Below are positions 1 through 6,170 of a stretch of DNA of 12,282 bases, in pieces. The translations under genes were made by a program, and so were the position numbers. The first letter of the stretch is position 1. Every line of letters begins with the position of its first letter. The notes under the pieces were generated by a model. The model saw only the letters and a list, made by a program, of their open reading frames with translations. It made no database searches and had not been told where the DNA came from. Source of the stretch: an uncultured Porphyromonas sp. (lineage in GTDB: Bacteria > Bacteroidota > Bacteroidia > Bacteroidales > Porphyromonadaceae); the NCBI RefSeq assembly GCF_934359325.1, contig NZ_CAKRLH010000033.1, forward strand, positions 1 to 12,282, in the 5' to 3' direction.

Positions 1-189
1 GTTGCTCTTCGCTTTATTGGTTTCGTACGTTGACGTATATATATCGTCACTTAAACTTTCACCCAAGTTGTATCTCTCTAGGTCTCAGACGAAGTGACAC
101 TATTACTGTCCCATCGTGAAAACTGGTATACTACTTGTTTTCCTGTCTTGTACTTACACAATTCACATCGCTTACTCCTTATCTCTAAG

Positions 190-259
190 AAGGGCGATGC
201 CCTTGTCTTATCTTTATGTCTATGATCTCTGTTTTCAGCATCTCCCGCCCCTCGGGCGG
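190..259 (-). other. Structured untranslated leader with two hairpins
   Basis: Just downstream of the 271-300 promoter, the minus-strand transcript can form a hairpin from CCGCCC and GGGCGG arms (plus 245-250 and 254-259, 3-nt loop). A second hairpin forms from AAGGGC and GCCCTT arms (plus 190-195 and 199-204, 3-nt loop). Neither is followed by a long T-run on the minus strand, so they are not obvious terminators. No convincing protein is encoded in positions 1-420: the open frames there have no known features and run through the promoter boxes. The region may be a leader of an RNA operon lying beyond the left edge. Confidence 0.35.
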
Positions 260-270
260 TGATGTGAGTG

Positions 271-300
271 CAAAGGTACGAAAGTTTTTCATTCCTGCAA
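271..300 (-). promoter_or_regulatory. Minus-strand promoter, downstream member of a tandem pair
   Basis: Read on the minus strand, the -7 box TACCTTTG (plus 271-278) matches the Bacteroidetes primary-sigma consensus TAnnTTTG. A TTG (plus 298-300) lies 19 bp upstream as the -33 element. The box is followed by CACTCAC, and transcription would run leftwards off the window. The same architecture recurs at 387-416, which supports a real promoter. The target is not in the window; an rRNA operon is a guess based on the strong tandem arrangement. Confidence 0.6.
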
Positions 301-386
301 GCGACCGGAAAATTTCTTTTCTGCGACCCGCTCACCCCGACCTCTGCCGGAGCCTCAGGAGCGTACCCCTCTCGGCTTTGCGAGTG

Positions 387-416
387 CAAAGGTACAACTT
401 TTCTCATTCCCCGCAA
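387..416 (-). promoter_or_regulatory. Minus-strand promoter, upstream member of a tandem pair
   Basis: The -7 box TACCTTTG (plus 387-394) and a -33 TTG (plus 414-416) are again separated by exactly 19 bp on the minus strand. The flanks match the 271-300 promoter: CTTGC around the -33, GGAATGA inside the spacer, and GCACTC after the -7. The two promoters are 116 bp apart and look duplicated. They point away from the lipoprotein operon. Confidence 0.6.
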
Positions 417-545
417 GTCTTGTCTCGGAAATTCCTCAAAGAATCCTCACACAACCCTGACAGTCAGCCCAAAAGAAATCCACCCCTCCGCAATACTCCC
501 CTACCCGAGACAGGAGCAGAGACCCCACTCCCATCAGGCCTAGCA

Positions 546-605
546 CTATTACCGGTATTAGTGAACTCTATTACCGCTATTAGTCATCACTATTACCGGT
601 AATAG
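546..605. repeat. Array of three 16-bp palindromic units, 22-bp period (left copy)
   Basis: Three units, CTATTACCGGTATTAG (546-561), CTATTACCGCTATTAG (568-583) and CTATTACCGGTAATAG (590-605), are separated by exactly 6 bp each (TGAACT and TCATCA). The third is a perfect palindrome and the others are near-palindromes. A homologous 60-bp array with the same unit and spacer lengths is at 10599-10658. The 22-bp period is about two helical turns, which would place the units on one face of the DNA. The function is unknown: candidates are an operator cluster or a mobile or repetitive intergenic element. Confidence 0.85.
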
Positions 606-610
606 ATTTC

Positions 611-637
611 CCCCAGTGCGGGGACGCTCCTGTCCCC
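611..637. repeat. GC-rich double hairpin beside the left palindrome array
   Basis: Five bases after the array, CCCC (611-614) can pair with GGGG (620-623), and GGGGAC (620-625) can alternatively pair with GTCCCC (632-637) across a 6-nt loop. There is no T-tract, so this is not a convincing terminator. A similar CCCC...GGGGA palindrome follows the right-hand array at 10694-10707, so it may be part of the same composite repeat. Confidence 0.45.
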
Positions 638-767
638 TAACCATCTCCTCGAAGCAGCCACCCCCTTTTCCTCTCATCCCCAAGGAATACAATAATCAAA
701 ATAAAAAATTAGCCCGACGTCGTAAAACCAATCCCGAAAATACGAGCGGACAAACCGCAACACAGCT

Positions 768-893
768 TTAGGATCCGTCGCAAATCAGCCGGGACATCGC
801 AGCCTCATAGATCATCATCCGCCTCATACACTCTAAATTGGCTTGCCCATCTCCACTCTCTAAAAAAGAATCAATATCCCTGTAGTTTGCCAT
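768..893 (-). CDS. Possible 41-residue small protein, unknown function
   Basis: A minus-strand frame opens with ATG at plus 893-891 and stops with TAA at plus 770-768. It encodes 41 residues starting MANYRDIDSFLESGDG and ending MSRLICDGS. It is acidic in the first half, then has a methionine-rich MRRMMIYEAAM stretch that could form a helix. No signal peptide and no recognised family are visible. It would be divergent from the protease operon, sharing the 894-999 gap. After the stop the frame stays open for another 19 codons, so it could instead be a relic of a longer gene. Chance occurrence cannot be excluded at this length. Confidence 0.3.
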   Translation of the reverse strand: MANYRDIDSFLESGDGQANLECMRRMMIYEAAMSRLICDGS

Positions 894-894
894 A

Positions 895-925
895 TTAGGC
901 AGTAGTTAAATTATACTTACATTTG
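895..925 (+). promoter_or_regulatory. Candidate promoter of the five-gene lipoprotein operon
   Basis: TACATTTG at 918-925 matches the TAnnTTTG -7 box of Bacteroidetes. An imperfect -33 element, TTAG (895-898), lies 19 bp upstream. Transcription would start near 931-932, giving a leader of about 68 nt before the ATG at 1000. The weak -33 makes this tentative. It is the only promoter-like match just before the operon, and the short gaps between its genes leave little room for others. Confidence 0.4.
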
Positions 926-999
926 TCTCCGAACTAATCGTGGGGACAATTTCAGCCTTGGTCTCCATGGTCGGTTTTAACTTTTAAACCAAACCACTT

Positions 1000-2763
1000 A
1001 TGAAGAAAAGACACCTGTTCTGGCTGATCTTAGCCGGGCTTCTCTGTAGCTGCTCCAATAGGAGCAACGTGCAGGAGCCGGAGAAGACAGCTCCCGAACT
1101 AGTCAAGGATGACTACTTCATCTCTGAAGAGAGAGCCGAAGAGATTGCGGCCGCACTCCCGATCAAGGGGGAGCTGCACCTCTTAGCGACAGACAAGAGC
1201 GTCCCCGAAATGCGTAGCATCGGAGAGAGAGAGAGAGAGTATCAGCCGGCGTACTACCTCTTTGCCGGTGAGAAGAGCGGCTACGTCATCGTAGCCGCCA
1301 CTGAGCGCGCCTACCCGCTGCTAGGGTACTCCGAGAGTGGCAAGATCGACCCGAACAATCTGCCATGCGGTCTCCGGATGATGCTCGACCTCTATGCGGA
1401 GCAGATCAATGCGGCGCGCTCTCAGGACGTCAAGCCTGTAAACACTCGATCTGACGTCGATCCAGACAACACCGTAGTAAAGCCACTCCTCGGGGATATC
1501 CTGTGGGATCAGGGGATGCCATTCAATGGCATGACCCCCGGACACACGCCGACCGGATGCGTCGCCACCGCCACTGCTCAGATCATGCGCTACTGGCGGT
1601 ATCCTGACCGCGCTGTCGGCACCCACGGCTATATGAGCAATCTCTACGGCTACCTCTCCCACGACTACAACTACCACCTCGACTGGAACGACATGCCGGC
1701 TGCGCCAAATGGCACTCCCGATGATGAGATACAGGCCAGGCCCAATCAGACCATCGCACGCTTTATGTACGGTCTGGCAGTGGCGATAGACATGAACTTT
1801 GCCCCTCAGGGCAGCGGGACGACACATGACAAGGTGGTACCCGCACTGATCCGCCACTACGGCTACTCTAAGGACATCCTTCGCGTCACGGAGCAGGAGG
1901 CAGGATACCTCTGGGCCTCTATCATCAAGAGCGAGCTCGATGCCGGACGTCCGGTACTCCATGGTGGAACCGGGAGCGGTGGTGGTCACTCGTTTGTCTG
2001 CGATGGATACACCTCTGATGATCTCTTCCACTTCAATTGGGGCTGGAGCGGCATTTCCAACGGCTGGTTTAAGCTCAACGCCCTCAACCCCGATGCCCTC
2101 GGCACCGGTGGCGGCACTGGTGGCGGGTACAATAAGAACCGCGACATCGTGATCAACATCGCTCCTCCGGCCAGCATCCCGGGCAAGGACACTGACGGCA
2201 AAGACCTGGAGGAGGATGACGAGCAGATCGATGAGGACGAGGCAACCATGATAGTCAATGGTGTGTCCTACTCCGGTGTGACGGTCTTTGAGCCGCTCGA
2301 CCTCTTCATGGGATATGTGAGGATCAATGGTATGAGCAATCCCTCGGCGGCTGACGGCTACTCACTATACAATATGAGTGACCGACTCATCTCGGCAACC
2401 GCCGGTGAGAAGCTCGAGATAGAGATCGAGACCGAGCATACCAATTTCTTTACCTCCCCCGTCGTCGGTATCTACATTGACTACAATGACAACGGAGTAT
2501 TCTACAAGAACAAGACAAAGGAGGGCAAAGTGTACAATGACCTGGACGAGAAAGTCCATCTGGGGAAAGTCTCGTTCGGCAAATTCGCAACCACCTACAC
2601 TATCCCGGCAACTGCCGCCAAGGGCATCCATCGCCTCCGCATTATCCTCGACGACGACAAGGAGTACGAGGGAAAGGGAGAGGGCGACTTCTGGGCAACT
2701 AACCCCAATACAAACGGACTGATAGCCGGAGAGGTGGAGGACTACTTCATCGAGATTAAGTGA
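1000..2763 (+). CDS. SpeB-like C10 cysteine protease lipoprotein with C-terminal GEVED domain
   Basis: The 587-residue product is predicted to be a papain-fold cysteine endopeptidase of family C10 (streptopain, interpain, PrtT-type). A lipoprotein signal ends at Cys18 (LLCSC). A Spi-type inhibitory propeptide spans roughly 40-140 (YYLFAGEKSGYVIVAA, LLGYSESGKID). The catalytic domain spans about 155-388: Gln171 in WDQGMPFN fits the oxyanion-hole Gln, Cys187 in TGCVATATAQIMRYW is the nucleophile, His330 in GGGHSFVCDGY is the base, and Asn346-Trp347 in HFNWGWSG complete the site. The ALNPDALGTGGG loop closely resembles streptococcal SpeB. An acidic linker (about 400-415) leads to a GEVED domain (about 420-587, IYIDYNDNG and GEVEDYFIEI). 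All key residues are present. There is no type IX secretion C-terminal domain, so anchoring is by lipid. It is first in the operon. A (GA)8 tract lies in the propeptide. Substrate is unknown. Confidence 0.93.
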   Translation: MKKRHLFWLILAGLLCSCSNRSNVQEPEKTAPELVKDDYFISEERAEEIAAALPIKGELHLLATDKSVPEMRSIGEREREYQPAYYLFAGEKSGYVIVAATERAYPLLGYSESGKIDPNNLPCGLRMMLDLYAEQINAARSQDVKPVNTRSDVDPDNTVVKPLLGDILWDQGMPFNGMTPGHTPTGCVATATAQIMRYWRYPDRAVGTHGYMSNLYGYLSHDYNYHLDWNDMPAAPNGTPDDEIQARPNQTIARFMYGLAVAIDMNFAPQGSGTTHDKVVPALIRHYGYSKDILRVTEQEAGYLWASIIKSELDAGRPVLHGGTGSGGGHSFVCDGYTSDDLFHFNWGWSGISNGWFKLNALNPDALGTGGGTGGGYNKNRDIVINIAPPASIPGKDTDGKDLEEDDEQIDEDEATMIVNGVSYSGVTVFEPLDLFMGYVRINGMSNPSAADGYSLYNMSDRLISATAGEKLEIEIETEHTNFFTSPVVGIYIDYNDNGVFYKNKTKEGKVYNDLDEKVHLGKVSFGKFATTYTIPATAAKGIHRLRIILDDDKEYEGKGEGDFWATNPNTNGLIAGEVEDYFIEIK

Positions 2764-2786
2764 CCAAGTCTCGCTATATATAACTA

Positions 2787-4328
2787 ATGAGTATGAATAA
2801 GCGACAGTATATAATCACAGCCGTCGCAGCCATAGCGGGACTGATCCTCGCCGGCTGTACGGATCTCACTGACCTCGACAATCGGGTCAAGGATCTGGAG
2901 GGACGGATGACCAAGGTGGAGGGACTGGTAAAGTCAGCCAACGAGAGCATCTCCGCTCTGCAGAAGCTCATCGATGCGCAGAGCAAAAACATGGCGGTCA
3001 AGGACTACCGCAAGCTGGAGGACGGCTCAGGATATGTGCTCGTGATGAGCGATGGCGAGGAGATCGTCGTCCGCTCCGGCAAGATGCCACAGATCAGCAT
3101 GATCGAGGAGGATGGTGTCCTCTACTGGGCGATCGACGGTAAGATCGTACACGATGCAACGGGGAATCCGATCCCCGCCAAGGGTCCCAAGGGAGATCCC
3201 GGAGCGGATGGCATCACCCCGCAGGTGCGGGTAAGTGCCGACGGTTACTGGGAGGTGAGCATCGATAACGGTGCCACCTGGAAGCCGATCCTCGATGCCG
3301 ATGGCAAGAAGGTCAAAGCAAAGGGTGAGAAGGGAGAGCCCGGAGAGCCCGGTCTCCCCGGCGCGGACGGAAACGATGGTGCTGACGGGATCACCCCGCA
3401 GGTACGGGTAAGTACCGATGGCTACTGGGAGGTGAGCATCGACAATGGCACCACCTGGAAGCCGCTACTTGATGCCGACGGCAAGAAGGTCAAGGCGCAG
3501 GGTGAGAAGGGAGAGCCCGGGACACCAGGTCTCCCCGGTGCAGACGGAAACGACGGAGCTGATGGCATCACGCCTCAGCTGCGTGTCGATGCAGACGGCT
3601 ACTGGGAGGTGAGCCTCGACAATGGCACCACCTGGCAGTCTGTCCTTGATGTCAATGGGCAAAAGGTGAAGGCAAGAGCGACCACTGCTGATCTCCAGAT
3701 CACGGAGGATGACGAGAGCGTGACGATCGTCTACAACGGTAAGACCTTTGTCCTGCCCAAGGCGCCCAAGGTCGTCCCCGCCACAGGGATCCGGCTCACC
3801 AAGACCTCCGCAGAGCTGGATGAGGGAGAGACACTTGAGCTCTTCTACAAGCTGGAGCCGAGTGATGCCACGACACAGGGAGTTACGTGGGCATCGGACA
3901 ATACCGATATCGCCACCGTGGATGAGGACGGCATCGTCACTGCCGTCAAGGCCGGCACCGCCACCATCACCGTTTCTGTCAAAGGACAGCCGGAGATCAA
4001 GGCGACCTGCACCATTACCGTCAAGAGCAGCGCCATCGCTGTGACCAAGCTGACCCTATCCGAGAGCTCGGCCGAAGTTTCCGTAGGGAAGACGCTGACC
4101 CTCACCTGCACCATCGAGCCTACCAACGCAACTAACAAGGAACTCGTCTGGAGCACCTCCAACGAGACCATCGCCACCGTGGACGCTCAGGGCGTAGTGA
4201 CCGGTGTCAAAGCCGGCACCGTCACCATCACTGTCGCCTCGAAGTCCGACCCCTCGGTCAAGGCAACCTGCACAGTGACTGTCGTAGGCGAGACCTCCAT
4301 TGACGATGTACCGGTTGTTGGGCTCTAA
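2787..4328 (+). CDS. Lipoprotein with coiled coil, three collagen-like/GITPQ repeats and two BIG2 domains
   Basis: The product has 513 residues, or 511 if the second ATG (2793, MNKRQ) is used; both leave the same lipobox LAGC with Cys24. Residues 25-68 form a heptad-rich coiled coil (LDNRVKDLEGRMTKVEGL), and with the following strand-rich segment to about 130 this resembles the DUF4988 type of Bacteroidales surface lipoproteins. Residues 133-297 hold three 59-residue modules. Each combines Gly-X-Y triplets (GEKGEPGEPGLPGADGNDG) with a GITPQVRV...DGYWEVSIDNG...W unit; the last is degenerate and the first collagen stretch is short. Two BIG2 Ig-like domains follow (about 333-412 and 419-499), then the tail SIDDVPVVGL. 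This suggests an elongated, probably trimeric surface stalk with Ig-like tips; no enzymatic motif is seen. It starts 23 bp after the protease stop and ends 14 bp before the next gene. Confidence 0.88.
   Translation: MSMNKRQYIITAVAAIAGLILAGCTDLTDLDNRVKDLEGRMTKVEGLVKSANESISALQKLIDAQSKNMAVKDYRKLEDGSGYVLVMSDGEEIVVRSGKMPQISMIEEDGVLYWAIDGKIVHDATGNPIPAKGPKGDPGADGITPQVRVSADGYWEVSIDNGATWKPILDADGKKVKAKGEKGEPGEPGLPGADGNDGADGITPQVRVSTDGYWEVSIDNGTTWKPLLDADGKKVKAQGEKGEPGTPGLPGADGNDGADGITPQLRVDADGYWEVSLDNGTTWQSVLDVNGQKVKARATTADLQITEDDESVTIVYNGKTFVLPKAPKVVPATGIRLTKTSAELDEGETLELFYKLEPSDATTQGVTWASDNTDIATVDEDGIVTAVKAGTATITVSVKGQPEIKATCTITVKSSAIAVTKLTLSESSAEVSVGKTLTLTCTIEPTNATNKELVWSTSNETIATVDAQGVVTGVKAGTVTITVASKSDPSVKATCTVTVVGETSIDDVPVVGL
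3210..3686 (+). repeat. Tandem 177-bp coding repeat, two full copies and one partial
   Basis: Units start at 3210, 3387 and 3564, exactly 177 bp (59 codons) apart, each beginning at the Gly of GITPQ. Copies 1 and 2 include the Gly-X-Y tract; copy 3 loses similarity after KVKA (about 3686). The repeat preserves frame, so copy number can change by recombination and lengthen or shorten the stalk without breaking the protein. Confidence 0.85.
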
Positions 4329-4342
4329 ATGAATACACTATT

Positions 4343-6160
4343 ATGAGACAAAATATATCCTATATCTTTACCGCACTACTGCTCCTTGCACTGGCTTCGT
4401 GTCAGCAGAGAGCGCAGATGCCGGAGCCGGACAATACAGATGCCACAGGAGGGTACACGATGTCCCTCACCGTCGTCGCTCCTGACGCCGACCCTTCACT
4501 CCGCGCCCACCTGTCGGGAGAGGCAGGAGACCCGGTGCTCAAGGCGACCTTCAAGGAGGATGACGACATTGCTCTCTTCGTCTGGCAGGACGGCAAGCTC
4601 TACGACCTCGCCAACGTCGGCTTTGCCAGCGTGGAGGAGGGCGGCAAGCGTGCCACCCTCACCTTTGAGCTCCCTGCGGGCGTCGATGAGACCAAACCGA
4701 TCGACCTCATCGCCTACGATGGGCCGGCCGACTTTGGGTACAAGAGTGGCACGGAAGTGAGGAGATCATATATGCTGATCGAGGGTGACAAGATCCTTAT
4801 CAACGGGATGCCCTATGGACCGATTGAGCTGGACAAGTTCTCAGCTCCGGTTATGTTTCACGAGAAGGGGATTATCCCATCGGAGACTGAGCGGACCGAG
4901 AGGTTTGTGAAGTTTAAGCACTTCGGATGTTACGAAGTGATCTTCTTCACCAACAACTCTGATACCGCCATCGAGCCAAGGGTTGGCCTCTCCCAGAAGG
5001 GACGCTCCAAGTACGGAATGACGAGGAAATGGGCTTACGACAGCCAGCTCGACATGACCGATTTCGGCATGAAATATCCGTACATCAACCTCACCACCGG
5101 CGAGCTCTTCTACAGCAAGGACACAAAGCCATCTATGCGCTTCGCTAGCACTGGAAAACTCGAGCCGGGTGCTTCCGTTACCTTAGTCTCCTGGTACGTG
5201 CCCAATGCCAAGGTAACCCTGCCCGAGATGGAGCTTGCCTACAAGAATGGCTATGACTGGGTAGTGTCCGATCAGAAGATCGCTGCCAAGGACTTCCCTA
5301 TGGAGATCGGCAAGGCTTATGCGGTCTCCGGCTCATGGGATGGCACCAAGGTGACCATCGGTGAGGTGACGACCATCGAGCCAACCGCCATCACACTCGA
5401 CCAAAGCGAGCTGACGATCAAGGTGGGTAAGAAGGCAACCCTCACGCCCACGATCGAGCCGGCGGACGCCTCCAATAAGAATGTCACCTGGAGCTCCTCC
5501 GATGAGACGGTGGCAACGGTCTCAGACGGTGTGGTAACAGGTGTCAAGGTCGGCACCGCTGAGATTACCGCAAAGACCGCCAATGGTCTGACCACAAAGG
5601 CTACAGTGACGGTGGAGGAGATCCCCGTGACTAAGATCAACCTCCCCGCAACGGAAGCATCGATGACCATCGGAGGGACGATGGATCTCAAGCCGACGAT
5701 CGAGCCGGCAGACGCGACCAACACACACATCTCCTGGAGCTCCTCTGACCCCGACGTGGCTACAGTGGATGCCAACGGCCGAGTGACTGCCAAGGGAGCC
5801 GGCACCGCCACCATCACCGGTACTGCCGCCAGTGGCGTCACAGTGACCTTAGTCGTCACCGTCTCTGACGAGGTGATCGAGGTGACCGCTATCTCGCTCG
5901 ACAAGACCGAGGCTACGATCAAGGTAGGGAAGTCGCTGCAGCTCACGGCCACCATCGAGCCATCGGGCGCAACCGACCAGAAGCTGGAGTGGACCTCCTC
6001 CGACTCTGACAAAGCCATAGTAACAGACGGACGGGTGACCGGTGTCGCCCCCGGCGAAGTAACCATCACCGTCAAGACGACTAACGGCAAGACAGCTACC
6101 TGCACCATCACTGTAGAGAAGACGAAGGGAGTACCAGATGTCCCCGGTGTCGAACTATAA
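4343..6160 (+). CDS. Fimbrillin-like lipoprotein with three C-terminal BIG2 domains
   Basis: This is a 605-residue protein with a lipoprotein signal ending LASC (Cys20). Residues about 38-340 form a beta-rich module shared with the next two genes. Landmarks are DPSLRA at Arg54, DDDIALFVWQDGKLYD, ELPAGVDETKPIDLIAYDG, APVMFHEKGIIPSE, HFGCYEVIFFTNNSD and the closing GKAYAVSGSWDGTKVTI. The layout (early strand with Arg, a 'D.I.LF' strand, final 'G.aY.v...W.g') resembles fimbrillin/Mfa-like proteins, an assignment by pattern only. Three BIG2 domains follow (about 347-424, 428-507, 513-592) with typical VTWSSSDETVATV and G.VTG...GTA.IT signatures. The tail VPDVPGVEL resembles that of the previous gene. 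It is probably a surface adhesin or pilus-associated subunit. It lies 14 bp after the upstream gene, and no promoter is visible. Confidence 0.85.
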   Translation: MRQNISYIFTALLLLALASCQQRAQMPEPDNTDATGGYTMSLTVVAPDADPSLRAHLSGEAGDPVLKATFKEDDDIALFVWQDGKLYDLANVGFASVEEGGKRATLTFELPAGVDETKPIDLIAYDGPADFGYKSGTEVRRSYMLIEGDKILINGMPYGPIELDKFSAPVMFHEKGIIPSETERTERFVKFKHFGCYEVIFFTNNSDTAIEPRVGLSQKGRSKYGMTRKWAYDSQLDMTDFGMKYPYINLTTGELFYSKDTKPSMRFASTGKLEPGASVTLVSWYVPNAKVTLPEMELAYKNGYDWVVSDQKIAAKDFPMEIGKAYAVSGSWDGTKVTIGEVTTIEPTAITLDQSELTIKVGKKATLTPTIEPADASNKNVTWSSSDETVATVSDGVVTGVKVGTAEITAKTANGLTTKATVTVEEIPVTKINLPATEASMTIGGTMDLKPTIEPADATNTHISWSSSDPDVATVDANGRVTAKGAGTATITGTAASGVTVTLVVTVSDEVIEVTAISLDKTEATIKVGKSLQLTATIEPSGATDQKLEWTSSDSDKAIVTDGRVTGVAPGEVTITVKTTNGKTATCTITVEKTKGVPDVPGVEL

Positions 6161-6170
6161 TCCTCTTCCC

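Larger units (their letters stand above)
417..999. other. Intergenic region before the lipoprotein operon
   Basis: This 580-bp stretch holds no long gene. It contains the palindrome array (546-605), the GC-rich hairpins (611-637), a possible small minus-strand peptide (768-893) and a candidate plus-strand promoter (895-925). The segments 417-545 and 638-767 show nothing recognisable. Confidence 0.6.

Noticed and set aside
78..416. 112-residue minus-strand open frame at the left end
   Set aside because: It spans both promoter boxes and the hairpins, has no recognisable domain and an untypical composition; treated as non-coding.
546..605. CRISPR array
   Set aside because: Units are 16 bp with 6-bp spacers and only three copies, with no cas genes; the geometry does not fit CRISPR.
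1321..2031. 236-residue minus-strand open frame inside the protease gene
   Set aside because: It lies opposite well-supported catalytic-domain coding sequence and shows no family features.
2400..2763. Type IX secretion C-terminal sorting domain on the protease
   Set aside because: The C-terminus is a GEVED domain ending DYFIEIK, and the protein has a lipobox; no sorting-domain motifs are seen.
5317..6111. 264-residue minus-strand open frame opposite the BIG2 domains
   Set aside because: Its Val/Ser/Thr-rich repetitive sequence is the antisense of the BIG2 repeats; a shadow.
6138..6170. Upstream ATG for the fourth operon gene
   Set aside because: It would overlap the preceding gene and put 11 non-signal residues before a good lipoprotein signal starting at 6171.
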